Source: Unio delphinus (taxonomy: Eukaryota; Mollusca; Bivalvia; Unionida; Unionidae). From it: a DNA stretch of 64,000 nucleotides. The stretch lies in assembly GCA_029339505.1 (NCBI GenBank), contig JAQISU010000132.1, positions 9,837,001 through 9,901,000 on the forward strand, read 5' to 3'. Made by a program: the position numbers and the translations under genes. Shown here piece after piece: positions 1 to 10,149 of the stretch (positions within the stretch are counted from its first letter, which is position 1; every line of letters starts with the position of its first letter). A model generated the notes under the pieces. It was not told the origin of the DNA. It saw only the letters and a list, made by a program, of their open reading frames with translations, and did not search any database.

Positions 1-642
<642 letters not shown>

Positions 643-1019
643 ATTAGGATTTTTAACGTAGCTTTAATATATTTTCAGTCATATCGCTACGATGTCTGCA
701 GTGTGACAGTGTATAGTGATGTCTAGCACTGGGGCATCATGAAGTCCATGCCATGGATACTGCATTCACAGTTTTAATGTACATGTCACGGACGCCGTAT
801 GCATAACTGCAATTTTTGGAAGTGTATATGTTAACCAAACTCTTAGTAGGTTCGTATTTTACTATCAACTAATTAACAAATCTTTAGAGATAGTGTCTTA
901 CCATACCTTAGGGTATTACAGAAATGCAAAGTGTTGCATGCTTTGTAATATATCCAGTCTTTGTGACTGTCCAAGTTATCAAGTCAAAAAAGTATAATGT
1001 TTAAAGAAGATATTTTACA
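643..1019. other. Non-coding DNA, nothing recognised
   Basis: There is no convincing coding frame, RNA gene or repeat here; I see only unique-looking AT-rich sequence between the microsatellite and the degenerate minisatellite. Confidence 0.45.
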
Positions 1020-1690
1020 CAACACTCGTTTTTCCCGCACTCATCATCGTTTGAACATCAGCCAACACGGTCTTTAAAACATACACACGATAATTGTTAC
1101 TCATTTTTAAAACATAAGACAGGGCAGTCCCTATTAGACATTAAACATTAGGCAACACACTCTTATAAGCAGGGCACAATGTAATTTTCACTCAGTACTG
1201 GAAACATCAGACAACATTCTTCTAAACAGAGCGCGCAGTAAGTATCGTTCATTTTTAGAAACGTCAAACAACACAGTCTTTTAAACAGGGAACATCTCAT
1301 ATTTAGAAACATCATAATTCACGTTGTTTTTAAAACAGGGCACGTAGTAATTTTCACTATTTTTTTAAAAATTAAGATGAAACAAAACTGTCATTAAAAC
1401 AAACCACACTATACATTTTACTAATTTTCTAAAAACATTTAACACCGTAGTCTTTTAAAAAGGGTACAAAACATTTTTATCATATTTGGAAACACCAGAA
1501 ACCACGGTCTTTTGAGCAAGGCATACAATAGTTTTTACTCCTTTTAGAAACGATCAGTAAACCCAGTAATTTAAAAAGCGCGCACTGTAATTCTCAGTTC
1601 TGTTTAAAATAACACATTTAGAAATATCAGACAACGCGGTCGTTTTGAGCAAGGCAATGTAATGTTTAATAATTTTTTAAACAAGACATA
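1020..1690. repeat. Degenerate minisatellite, about 57-60 bp unit
   Basis: A motif of the form 'aaacatcagacaaca' followed by 'gtcttttaaacaggg' recurs near 1,053, 1,143, 1,202, 1,258, 1,307, 1,433, 1,489, 1,547 and 1,621. The spacing is mostly 50-60 bp, with larger gaps where copies are degraded. The units are strongly diverged, so the array is old. Confidence 0.7.
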
Positions 1691-1699
1691 AGAATAAAG

Positions 1700-2300
1700 T
1701 ACTAAAGAAGTGAGTGGAGGAGGATAATAGCCTCTGGCATCAGACCTTTTGGGTACGGAAAGCATGACCAAAGAGATGGCCTATTATTATAGACAGATTC
1801 TGGGCGGAATGAATACAAGGCTTCGTTGAGCGGGCATTTTTGTGCTTCCTATTGGTGCTTTCCATATTTGGAAAGCTGTAGCTAGGATAGAGAGAAAAAT
1901 CACATAAAGAAACATTGCGAGTCAAAATGTTACACGCCGTAAGTGCAGTTAAACAGGAATTAAATGATACGTTTATACTTCTTAATCATATTGTCAAACA
2001 CAAAACATATTAAATATCTTGTTTCCAAACCCTTAAAAACTTTGTATACATGAAGCTAAGAGATCAGTGTTTCATGTTCTTCAGTACTTTATGAACAAAA
2101 GTATACAAGTGTTGTTTTCTAAAATTATTTTGTTACAGTATGCCCAATATGTTTATACTTTTGAACATATTATATCTTACTCATTTTATCCTCCAAGTGT
2201 TTGGCAAAACAGGTGACTAAATGCTGTTCCTGTTCTGGCTATCTGGACTGCATTATCACTACTTCTTCTTTTTGGTCTTGGGGATTTGCTCTGTAACCTC
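1700..2300. other. Non-coding flank of the Polinton
   Basis: No coding frame or repeat can be supported here. The 3' end of the minus-strand Polinton gene block reaches 2,360; the protease that often accompanies such capsid genes could not be found in this flank. I could not identify terminal inverted repeats by eye. Confidence 0.4.
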
Positions 2301-2359
2301 TCATGCCATTTCCATTGATTCTCCACTATTCAAAGAAGGACAAGGGGCTTCAATAGTTT

Positions 2360-3673
2360 CTAATAGTCTAGAATGACTTCTCTCAAAATTTTGATTTCTA
2401 TGGTATTATCAAATTCAGCAAAGAGAATGATATTCACCGTTTCTTCAAGAGCCCTTGCAAACTGAATTTCCACACGCAGTTGCCCAGATTTTAAAGGGTG
2501 GAAATGTTCCTCGTCGCTGCCTTGGTCTGGAGTGAAATCAAAAGCCCACAAAGTGTAACCTCCTGCATAATCATCTTAGGAAATACCTTGACTGGTGTTG
2601 GTTCCTAACTGTCCTGTGGATTCGTACAGCGACAAATACGATCTCAAGTAATTCTTCTGGGCAAAGTTGGGTTCGAAGGGTCGGGAACACAAAGTTTTGT
2701 CATCGCGACTGACTTCGATTTTGGATAATTTACAGTGCTTAAACTGGAAAGGATTTTGATCGTGGGTACCGTTGAGGGCTGCATTGCTGACGATACCAAT
2801 GAATAAACGTTTGGGTAACTGTCCTTGGAACAAATGATCTTCGATTTTAAATCGGAGTCTAGTGGCAATGGTGAAAGTTTTAACTTCCACGCGTCGTAGC
2901 GGATACTTAGCTGTCGTTCTGCTCAAAGTGTGACTGATATCATTTCCCACTTTAGGTAACACTTCCACACGACGCACGTATAACCTGGCTTTTTGGATAA
3001 TGGTTTTGTATTCGTTGGCATGAGCAATCAAATGGAAAGCAGTACTGGTACGATTCAGTCTCAAGCGAATATCCACACCGTTCAGCAAATGCTTCTCTTG
3101 AAACCTCAACTCCAAATGTAAACGATCGAACGGTTCTAAACTACGTCTTTGCAGAATTTTCTTTCAACGCTCGTTAAAACCCACATTGTGAGGATCGTCA
3201 TCTACGGTCACGACTGTGTCGTTAAACTTATCTGCGGTGTCAGGTTTCCATACCACGCAAGCATCTAAATGAGTGTTCTTGGCTTCTTTTCCGTACGTCA
3301 AGAGATTTTCGAGGTACGCTTGGTAAGGGTAAGTATCCATGCTACTGCTTACCTGTTTGTTATTCATGTACAAATCCACATCGCTGAACAAGAAATGCAT
3401 GAAACTGATGACGGGAGCTACTCGGGAATCGGGTCCTGGAGCGGAGTTGTCCGTTTTAATCACTTTATCTTTCAAATACAAGTAACTGCTGTTTAGATCG
3501 ATGTAATCTTCGGGTTGCCCTTTGATTTCAAACTCGATGGGAGCTGAATCCGCCAAAGAGGAGTCGGGATGAAATTCAACCCATTGGGCTTCTTGCATGG
3601 TCATCAAAGTGGGTGGCATGGCAAAGAGATCCAGTTCCGACTTGGAACAGGCACAAGATTCTTGATGCATCAT
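2360..3673 (-). pseudogene. Capsid-like protein (F54H12.2 family), two in-frame stops
   Basis: This is one reading frame of about 437 codons from the ATG at 3,673 to the stop at 2,360. It is cut by a TGA at 3,164-3,166 and a TAA at 2,576-2,578; no frameshift is needed. It resembles the family annotated as 'uncharacterized protein F54H12.2' that accompanies invertebrate Polintons. Family-like features are the N-terminal Cys/Ser/Glu segment before 'LDLFAMPPT', the acidic 'EDYIDLNSSYLYLK' strand and a C-terminal 'AFDFTPD' to 'AEFDNTIEI' block. The length fits a compact double-jelly-roll capsid protein, but that fold is an inference from context. The gene sits last in the array, after the small virion-like gene. 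The two stops should abolish full-length product; pieces of 169 and about 190 codons remain open. Confidence 0.75.
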
Positions 3674-3717
3674 TTTTTTCTCAATCTCTGTCTTTTGCTT
3701 TTAATAATCAAAAACGT

Positions 3718-4140
3718 CTAAGTCGCGAACGGTTCTTTTTTCTTAATCTTTCTAACTTTAGAGGTATGGAGACTTTTGGAAGGATGTCTTCGTCGTCGCT
3801 TTCTGCCTTGTCCTTGCTGTGTTCTCAGGGAATCAGGAATGCCAGACTCGGTACCATTCAGGGCATTTATAGGACTTTCTCGTTGACCTAAAATTTCTTT
3901 ACCCGTTTGAAGCAAGACATTTTTGCCTGCTCTCAAAAAAGCTTCTTTGGGGTTTTGTTTGTCAATGATAACATTGTGAAGAAATTATTTGCCGTCAGTC
4001 AATGCGGCATCTTTTAAGGCGTACAATTTTCGTGTCACCATCGGTTTCAAAACCGGGACAACGGAATGAAAGGCTGATTTAAACATATCTCCTAAACCAT
4101 GTCATCGTTGTCCAGCGACTCCTCGGTACACAGGATACAT
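3718..4140 (-). pseudogene. Small basic virion-like protein, two in-frame stops
   Basis: A single frame of 140 codons starts at the ATG at 4,140 and ends at 3,718. It is interrupted by a TGA at codon 13 (4,102-4,104) and a TAA (3,985-3,987). Visible features are an N-terminal Tyr-Pro-Val-Tyr-Arg-Gly start, a Gly-Leu-Gly-Asp amphipathic stretch and a very basic Arg/Lys-rich C-terminus. Placement immediately upstream of the capsid gene, 44 bp away, and this layout suggest a minor virion or membrane-active protein of the kind seen in adintoviruses; that role is inferred. A protein with a similar start (Gly-Asp-Gly-Leu-Gly-Asp) occurs in the second virus-like block at 34,541. Confidence 0.6.
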
Positions 4141-4147
4141 CAATTTT

Positions 4148-5068
4148 TCAGTTGTTAGAGAATCGTTTTTGAAAATGGAGTTTCTCTGTGACTTTCCCTT
4201 TGATAAATAGAATATTTTGTCCTAGATCTCCTTTTATAGTAATGTTAACACTGTCAAAATACGACTTACTGACAGGAAAATGATGAGGATGTACAAATTC
4301 GCGGTGAACATGATAGGTATTTCCATCTTCCTCGTCAGCGATCATGGCATTATCCACTTTGAAAGGAATGACACGCAGTAACGGTACAGAGGTGTGTCCC
4401 ACGACGTTGTACTCCACCACATCGGAGTACACAAACATCAAGTTGAGTTCTTGGTTCATTTCTACAGGGAATCAAAAATATTTCGCAAAATCCAAGTTAC
4501 TGGTTATGGCTGGTATTTCTTTTTTCTTGACCAACCTAAAGTCTCCACCCAAAATATCATGCAATTCAAGACAAAAGGTAATGGATATTATTTTATCCTC
4601 TGAAAATTTGATCATTAGCCTACGAGCCATTCTATGGTATTCAAAGGTAACACTTTTTTGGCCTTCTCCAGCGCTTTACCAAACAAATTATTCAACCTGG
4701 TTACAGTCGTATTCACTAAACGTTGACCACTAAAATAATAACCTGCAGGAATGCTTAACAGATAGGTGGGCCGTTTAGTTTTGGGGTTCTGTGTTTTCAT
4801 CGGGTCACTGACAGTGATGCGTTCGTCTAAGATTGGTTGCAATTGCTCGTCATACACTTCTACTGAACAACGTTTGATTTTTGACGATGTTTTTGATTTG
4901 TGTAGGGTGTATCATTTCCACTAAAGCCACTTCCCAATGAGCATCTTGATTCAAATGTATGGTTTGACATAATTTAGCCGTGTAACAGCACAACGTGTTG
5001 TTAGGAAACACCTCCATGGAACTGTCACTGGGTAACATTAAGTAAAATTGGTTAATAGTGCTGTTCAT
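4148..5068 (-). pseudogene. Conserved Polinton virion-type protein, frameshifted
   Basis: About 305 codons are spread over three frames. The N-terminal part (5,068-4,850) begins with Met-Asn-Ser-Thr and has 'FYLMLPSDSSMEVFPNNT', then a Trp-Glu-Val-Ala-Leu segment typical of a conserved Polinton-linked protein. The frame shifts near 4,855 and again near 4,620, and a TGA lies near 4,468. The C-terminal part (4,459-4,148) is open. It starts 15 bp after the membrane-protein gene and ends 8 bp before the small virion-like gene, so it sits inside the structural-gene cluster. A minor capsid or vertex role is possible but unproven; I do not recognise a characterised family beyond the Polinton association. 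Confidence 0.6.
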
Positions 5069-5082
5069 AAGTCCAACGTTCT

Positions 5083-5484
5083 TCAGTCCGAGGAGTCACT
5101 CAAGGTTAAACGAGTGTCTAAAGGAGGATTTTGATTGAAGGGGTGACTGTTAGGAGAATGACTAACGTTGGACGCAAGACTCCCAATATTGTTACTGTTG
5201 TTCCCGTTGTAAGAGTATTTCAGGGAAGGATTGGGAAGAAGATAACCGATGAAATTGCTGAGTAAAATGGTCCACAATTGTTTGTCTCCTTGTTGCAAAC
5301 TCAAATTAGCAATGGCTGCACTGATGACACAATACAACGCAAAGACTTGACAGAAAAAGACGATTTGCGTTTTAGGGACACGTTCTCCACACCACACCCG
5401 CAAGGGTTGCTTTTGTAAATCTTGCAGAGAAGAACTGGGTGAAGGAGTAGTCGCTGTGGTCGCTAAAGCTATATTAAAGGGCAT
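5083..5484 (-). CDS. Small Polinton membrane protein with two hydrophobic segments
   Basis: This is an intact ORF of 133 codons from the ATG at 5,484; reading from upstream GTG codons would add only a few residues and overlap the integrase stop. It has a Thr/Ser/Pro-rich N-terminus, a first hydrophobic segment around 'VFFCQVFALYCVISAA', a second around 'LWTILLSNFIGYLLP', and a Ser/Asn-rich tail ending Ser-Asp-Ser-Ser-Asp. Two-segment small membrane proteins in this position recur in invertebrate Polintons. The integrase stop (5,490-5,492) lies 5 bp before this start, so both genes probably share a transcript. The function is unknown. The reading frame is undamaged although its neighbours are broken. 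Confidence 0.65.
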   Translation of the reverse strand: MPFNIALATTATTPSPSSSLQDLQKQPLRVWCGERVPKTQIVFFCQVFALYCVISAAIANLSLQQGDKQLWTILLSNFIGYLLPNPSLKYSYNGNNSNNIGSLASNVSHSPNSHPFNQNPPLDTRLTLSDSSD

Positions 5485-5489
5485 GATGG

Positions 5490-6591
5490 TCACTTCTTTT
5501 TATAGTCGATGACTTGCGAAGCGTCAATCCAAGAATCAAAACTGGAAGGATATCCTTTCCAACGTACTTTGACTTCTTTGACACGACGTTTTCCTACTTT
5601 ACGGGTTCTTCGTTAGAGAATGCTTTCAATGTCGTACACGTCGTCTTCTTTCTTGGTGAAACGTTGTAACTCAGGCAACTAAAACGTTCCTTTTAATACT
5701 TCTCCGTTCATGTCTTCCAATTTATAGACGATAGGATGACGATCACGCACTCGTCCAGTAACACGAAACAATTCGGTGGTCCATTTGGGTAAGTAACCTT
5801 TGTCGAAATTGCGTTTGGTTTTGCCAATGCGAACCCAATCTCCAGGGGTTAACACTTCTCCACCTTTCGTGGAGACAGCCATCGGCCGGGACGTACCAAA
5901 CAGACGCTCAAAAACAGTCACTTCGTTGTCAGGTGTCACATCTTGTGGGGCAAGTCCAATTCTTCTGTGGTAAGATTGATTGTAGGCTTGGACTAAATGC
6001 GGTAAGACGTCGATGTACTTGAAAGTGTGTAGATGCGTAAAATAGTTCCACATGCGTTCTTTCAAGGTACGTTGAAAACGTTCCACGATACTGGCTTTGG
6101 TTTCAGGATTTTTGGTGGTGAAAAAATGAATGTCACGTTTCTTTAATTCTGGTTGTAAAGCTTGGTGCAGAAATTCGGTGCCTTTGTCGGTTTGCTATCG
6201 AAGAGGGTGACGACCACTTTGTTTCAACACCAATTGCAAAGCTCGTACTAGCTCTCCCCTCGATTTGGAAGTCAATGGTACGACCAAGGCAAATTTAGAT
6301 GACACAAAACAATTATGTGTAGCCGCGATTGTAGGTGGCTAAATGAGAGACATCGGCTAAATCGGCTTGCCATTGATGATCGATGCCTTCCACTTGAGTG
6401 CGACTTCTGTGAAATTTTCGTCGAATGGGTTTGTGTAAAGTGTACGTAGCTTGTTCTTTTAGCTATCGTTGCACTTCAGGTAAACGGAGCTTTTTCAGTT
6501 GAGTTTTTGCAGCACGATACAACTTCTGAATGACTCCGTAAACTGCAGGGTGGGCTGGATCGTAGCAAATGCTGGCTAATACCTTCTGCAT
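5490..6591 (-). pseudogene. Polinton integrase (DDE core plus chromodomain), broken
   Basis: About 367 codons of a retroviral-type integrase that would insert the element DNA into the host genome. An N-terminal helical/zinc-binding-like region starts near the ATG at 6,591. The first catalytic Asp lies in 'QADLADVSH' (near 6,355), the second in 'QTDKGTEF' (near 6,180) and the Glu region in 'ETKASIVERF' (near 6,095). A C-terminal DNA-binding part follows, and then a chromodomain with 'VRWKGYPSSFDSWI' (about 5,560-5,500). Breaks are TAG at 6,463-6,465, a frameshift near 6,310, TAG at 6,195-6,197, TAG at 5,679-5,681 and TAA at 5,613-5,615. The catalytic residues survive, but no full-length protein can be made. 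The 408-nt open stretch at 5,679-6,086 is its best preserved part. Confidence 0.85.
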
Positions 6592-6820
6592 GGTTTTGTT
6601 AATAAGGTACCCACTCTTCGATGATACTGCTTTGGGTGGGACGAAATGGGGGTTGTTCGGAAACGGTGTTACGTGTCCGATGTGCCACAGGAGTCGACGT
6701 CGAGGGTACTGGTGGTGGTGGCAGTGGTGGAGGTGGTAATGGGATAGCTTTGGTCTTCTTTTTTTCTCACTTCTGGTTTCCTTTCTTTCTTTTTCACTTC
6801 TGTCGAAGAAGGAGTGGCCA
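6592..6820 (-). other. Degraded Pro-rich coding remnant between two Polinton genes
   Basis: On the minus strand this spacer reads as a Pro-rich low-complexity stretch (runs of 'PPPPLPPPPVPS') in the frame of the gene above. It may be the C-terminal extension of that gene or an N-terminal extension of the integrase. Stops and short shifts prevent a decision. Confidence 0.35.
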
Positions 6821-7306
6821 TCATCTTTTAACCCAAGTTTTGAGTTCTTCTAGTTGGAGAGTGGGGGAAGGGGTCAACAAGGAAGCTGCAATCTTACTCG
6901 GAATGGGAGTGGTGGTGGATGTTTGAAAGATATCATGGAGTTCTTCTTCCTTGGGTAATGGTGGGGTGACGTCTGTTTTGGCCACTGTAAATTGTGAGAG
7001 CGACGGATTATTCATCAGAACCTTCAAATCGGTCAGAGTGAGTAGAGCTTTCTGTTCCACATCTTTTTGATGAAAAAGTTGCAGTCGTTGCAAGAGTTGA
7101 CCGTACTATTGCGATTTTTCGGTTTCAGACAAATCGTTGCGATGCATCAAGGAATGCATTTCGTGTTGTAATTGGGATATCTCGCTCAAATGAGGATTGG
7201 GTGGTAAATGGGGGGGGGGGTGTTTCGTTGTTTTTGCCAACGATGGCATTAGATCCATTGTTTGTAAGGGACGTATGTCAATTTTCGTCCTTCCATGGGC
7301 TTCCAA
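6821..7306 (-). pseudogene. Pro/Ser-rich Polinton protein with one in-frame stop
   Basis: One frame runs from about 7,306 (first ATG at 7,258) to 6,821 and is interrupted only by a TAG at 7,106-7,108. The N-terminal half is rich in Pro and His. A charged stretch on both sides of the stop looks helical ('HRNDLSETEK', then 'LLQRLQLFHQ'), and the C-terminal part has Thr/Pro-rich segments. A poly-C/poly-Pro run (7,211-7,220 on the plus strand) is a slippery site. The position, two genes upstream of the capsid cluster and before the integrase, fits a scaffold-like or regulatory protein, but I do not recognise a family. Confidence 0.45.
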
Positions 7307-7406
7307 AGGTGATGTCTGAGATCGTTGTGCTCCATATGGCCTTTTTATCTTGTATCATTCATATTTCTACCCATTCCTTGGGGTATCCCTTGGGTCATCC
7401 CTTATG

Positions 7407-7790
7407 TCACCCCTGTATCAAACCTGGTATTAAGCCTGTCAACAAAGAAGAAAGAAAGGGTAAAAATCCACCGCGTTGCACCAACATCTTTATCTTTTGA
7501 CGGACGGGTATTTTCTTTTGGACCATTTGACGAAGAACGTGTCGATGTTTGGCTAAGAATTTTTTCTGGTGTGGAGACAAAGGTATCGTGCCTTTCAAGA
7601 TATTCAAACAACATTCGCACACGGTATCGATTACATCTTTGGAGGCCGTTTTAATGATTTGTTTTCGCATGGGTGGAGAGGCTTTGGACAGGACGGACAA
7701 CACGTCTCCGTGTTTGGTTAACGAGGAGGTAGTCCTTTCCTTTACTTTCCCTTGTGGGGTGAATAAGAATGTTTTTCTACGAAGTGACAT
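7407..7790 (-). CDS. Small conserved Polinton protein, intact
   Basis: This is an intact ORF of 127 codons from the ATG at 7,790; an upstream in-frame GTG at 7,841 would add 17 residues. The central part has 'ASPPMRKQIIKTASKDVI', then a Cys-containing helix and 'ILKGTIPLSPHQKKFL', a pattern seen in small conserved Polinton/adintovirus proteins. The C-terminus is basic and then hydrophobic ('GGFLPFLSSLLTGLIPGLI'), which could insert in a membrane. A related pattern occurs in the protein at 8,625-9,006, so the two look like diverged paralogues inside one element. A virion or membrane-lytic role is inference only. Confidence 0.65.
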   Translation of the reverse strand: MSLRRKTFLFTPQGKVKERTTSSLTKHGDVLSVLSKASPPMRKQIIKTASKDVIDTVCECCLNILKGTIPLSPHQKKFLAKHRHVLRQMVQKKIPVRQKIKMLVQRGGFLPFLSSLLTGLIPGLIQG

Positions 7791-7859
7791 CTTTGCTTGT
7801 TCGTTCCAGAAATACACTGACGTCAAAGACTTGGTACACACACTCTTTGATCTTCTTTT

Positions 7860-8135
7860 CTAGCGCTTCGTCAAAAATGTAACGATGTGTTTCCCAAAAT
7901 CGCCAAAGTAACCTCCTTTTTGGTGACTCTTCTTTTTCTTTAAACGACTGTGTCTTTTGAGGGGATGACGTCGATGTTTGGCTAAGCGTTTTGTAGGATG
8001 ACGAGATTGTCTTTTCCTTTTCCTTTTTGGACGGAAGAACGGCGATGGTAGTGGTGTGGACATTTTTGAGAAGACACCATTGGGTGTTCGAAGTGGCACA
8101 GAAAATACTGATTCACGTTGTTGTCCTCAAGTCAT
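7860..8135 (-). pseudogene. Small highly basic protein, early in-frame stop
   Basis: The frame opens with an ATG at 8,135, has a TGA at codon 3 (8,127-8,129) and is then open to 7,860. An internal ATG at 8,063 could restart translation and give 67 residues. The protein is extremely rich in Arg, Lys and His ('RPKRKRKRQSRHPTKRLAKH'), ending with 'GGYFGDFGKHIVTF'. Composition resembles DNA-condensing core proteins of adenovirus-like virions; that comparison is by composition only. It lies 69 bp upstream of the small conserved protein gene and belongs to the same gene row. Confidence 0.5.
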
Positions 8136-8155
8136 TTTTATACTGGAATGCAACG

Positions 8156-8617
8156 TCACTGATTACCTTTCAGTCGTATCAACTTCATGACAGGTAACAC
8201 ACGTCGTGAAGGGGTTCGTAACGGACTAAATCGGGACAGTTCTTGTTTGGACAAATCCAGTAAACTCTTTAACAGGTCAGATCTTTCTTGGACTTTGACT
8301 TTGGGGGCAGGTACTTTGTGAGCAGCTGCTACTGCCGCCAATGTGGACGAGGATGTCACCGATGGAGGAGACGTTTTGGGAGACGCAGGTTTCCAATGTT
8401 TCATCAAATTAGGAAGAACGGGTGTCAAATTGGATTTGGCTGGCATCACCCGCAACGGAGAAGTGTAAGAACCTGAGGCTACTGGAAATGCGGTCACTGG
8501 TGCTGCAGGTCGTGGTTTACGAAGGTAATGTTGCGTCCTGGCCGAAGTACATCTTTCGCGGGTGACAGCTCTTTTCTGTGGACTTTTCATTTTTCTGTGT
8601 TTTGGTCTTGGCACCAT
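8156..8617 (-). CDS. Basic Ser/Pro/Ala-rich Polinton protein, intact
   Basis: This is an intact ORF of 153 codons from the ATG at 8,617 to a TGA at 8,156. The first 40 residues are rich in Lys and Arg, the middle is a Pro/Ala/Ser-rich linker, and the C-terminal third has a Leu-rich helix ('LLKSLLDLSKQELS') before a basic end. There are no Cys pairs or membrane segments. It lies between the packaging ATPase region and the basic core-like protein, which fits a virion core or scaffold protein. I do not recognise a family with certainty. Confidence 0.5.
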   Translation of the reverse strand: MVPRPKHRKMKSPQKRAVTRERCTSARTQHYLRKPRPAAPVTAFPVASGSYTSPLRVMPAKSNLTPVLPNLMKHWKPASPKTSPPSVTSSSTLAAVAAAHKVPAPKVKVQERSDLLKSLLDLSKQELSRFSPLRTPSRRVLPVMKLIRLKGNQ

Positions 8618-8624
8618 TGTTCTT

Positions 8625-9006
8625 TTACTTGGGGGTTCGTTTTTTTTTCTTGGGGTGATCTTTGGGAGAGTTGGGATCCCATTTTAAAAGGGAACGAATG
8701 ATGACACCTCCTAGAGAACCGCTACTTCCAGGTTTCAAAATGATTTGCCATTTGGTTTGAGTGTCGATGCGAAGATCAGCCAGTTGCGTCAAGGCTACTT
8801 TGTTTCTGTCAAAAAATGCGTTTAGTTTGATGTGGAATGTGAGTGATTCCTTGCAGTATTTGATGTGCTGTGACCGTAAACCATCGTAAGACTTCTTTGA
8901 GACTGGCTTTTAAGACGTGAGCACGTATTTGTGGATTTTTTTCGCGACTGATACCGTACAAGGGCCGAATCAATTTGATGGGAAGATGAGACTGAAGGGA
9001 CGTCAT
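8625..9006 (-). pseudogene. Small conserved Polinton protein, homopolymer frameshift
   Basis: The ATG at 9,006 opens about 65 codons that end at a TGA just after a run of six T's on the coding strand (8,810-8,815). A shift of one base there reopens the frame to a TAA at 8,625-8,627, giving about 125 codons in all. Visible motifs are 'IRPLYGISREKNPQIRAHV' and 'ILQGITHIPHQTKRIF', which parallel the intact protein at 7,407-7,790. The C-terminus is Gly/Ser- then Lys-rich. The gene follows the ATPase. Because the break is in a homopolymer, an assembly error is a real alternative to decay. Confidence 0.55.
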
Positions 9007-9095
9007 GGTTACGATGTATGAGACAAGGTCAAAGTGACCGAGATTTTTATAGAATTTTGTTGTAGTTGTTATTGTTATGTCGACGACGAGGATAT

Positions 9096-9802
9096 TTACA
9101 CGACAGGTCCTTTGTCTTGGCACCAGTCGTGAAACAAATGGGTACGAAATGGCAAATAAACGGGATTGGTGGGTTTTAAATTCACGAGTAAATAGGCGTG
9201 TGAAGTTTGAATGGCATCATCGTACGCATGAGTCAGCCAAGTGTTCCTAACTGTTTGGTTAAGACTTGCACTTGCGATTTATATCGAGGACTTTTAAATA
9301 AGACCACGTAATGAGCATTGAGACTAATGGTACGATGGGCATTACTTTGTTGAAATACATTTTGTGTAATGTAAATGACACTGGCATTACGATGATGCCC
9401 TTTACTCGTAAACAACAGTTTAATTTCTTCTTCGTCTTTTCCTAACATATCGTCAAAAATGACCAAATGAATTTGACTAGGGTCACACACGATCCCATCG
9501 TCTTCTCTAGGAATGCCTTCCCCAAACATAATGGAATCACCTTGACTTTCTTGCAAGAGACTGTATGCCGATTGCCACTCTTAGTAACACCACACGATGC
9601 GTTGAGGTGAACGATCAATTAAATGATGTTTATGTTCGATCAAACGTTTGACAAATTCAGTTTTGCGTGAACCGCTCAGTCCAACAACTAACATGTTAAA
9701 ATGATGACGAAGATACAAAGCCTCCCAACTAGCATGATCTAAGTGTTCGTCAATGACTTTAAATGTCGAGGAGGAAGGAGTAAAAATAGCAGAGTTAGCC
9801 AT
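9096..9802 (-). pseudogene. FtsK/HerA-type DNA packaging ATPase (A32-like), broken
   Basis: About 234 codons run from the ATG at 9,802 to a TAA at 9,096-9,098. The protein would be the motor that drives genome packaging into capsids. Walker A is 'VVGLSGSRKTEF' (near 9,650), where the last Gly of GxSGxGKT is Arg, an unusual change that may impair ATP binding. Walker B is 'IHLVIFDDML' and a sensor-type strand is 'VIYITQNVF'. A TAA (9,581-9,583) cuts the frame between Walker A and Walker B and is in phase with the downstream part; a 1-nt shift occurs near 9,240. It lies in the expected element context with integrase and capsid genes downstream. Confidence 0.85.
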
Positions 9803-9896
9803 AGTAGTGTAGGGTATGACACTAATGACACAAAAACATACAAGACAAGAGGTTTGTATACTTTTTTTGTCAAGACACGTTTATTTCAATTCATGT

Positions 9897-10124
9897 TTAA
9901 ATTCGAACAACACGAAAAACAAAAATACATAAAAAACAAATGGATAAGTACAGGAATAAAATACACATGGTGACGATCAAAGTGGTATATGAACAAATCT
10001 CTGTACAACATCGTTTGGGTAACCATGCTGTCCTAGAGGTAGTGTGTAATGTTCTTATAGTCTTTACATGGGGTACAGTTACATAGGTGTCGTCTCGGAT
10101 GGGTCTTTGTGGGGGAATGTCCAT
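9897..10124 (-). CDS. Small protein with C-terminal membrane anchor
   Basis: An intact ORF of 75 codons starts at the ATG at 10,124 and ends at 9,897. The N-terminal 50 residues are polar with several Thr and Arg. The C-terminus is a single hydrophobic segment ('TLIVTMCILFLYLSICFL') followed by a short basic end, so a tail-anchored topology is likely. It sits 95 bp upstream of the packaging ATPase on the same strand. I do not recognise a family; assignment to the Polinton is by position. Confidence 0.4.
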   Translation of the reverse strand: MDIPPQRPIRDDTYVTVPHVKTIRTLHTTSRTAWLPKRCCTEICSYTTLIVTMCILFLYLSICFLCIFVFRVVRI

Positions 10125-10149
10125 GACAGTCCTGTTATACAAGAGTGAT

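Noticed and set aside
2360..3673. Programmed stop-codon readthrough in the capsid-like gene
   Set aside because: The two stops are different (TGA and TAA), and other genes of the element carry stops and shifts as well, so decay is the simpler reading.
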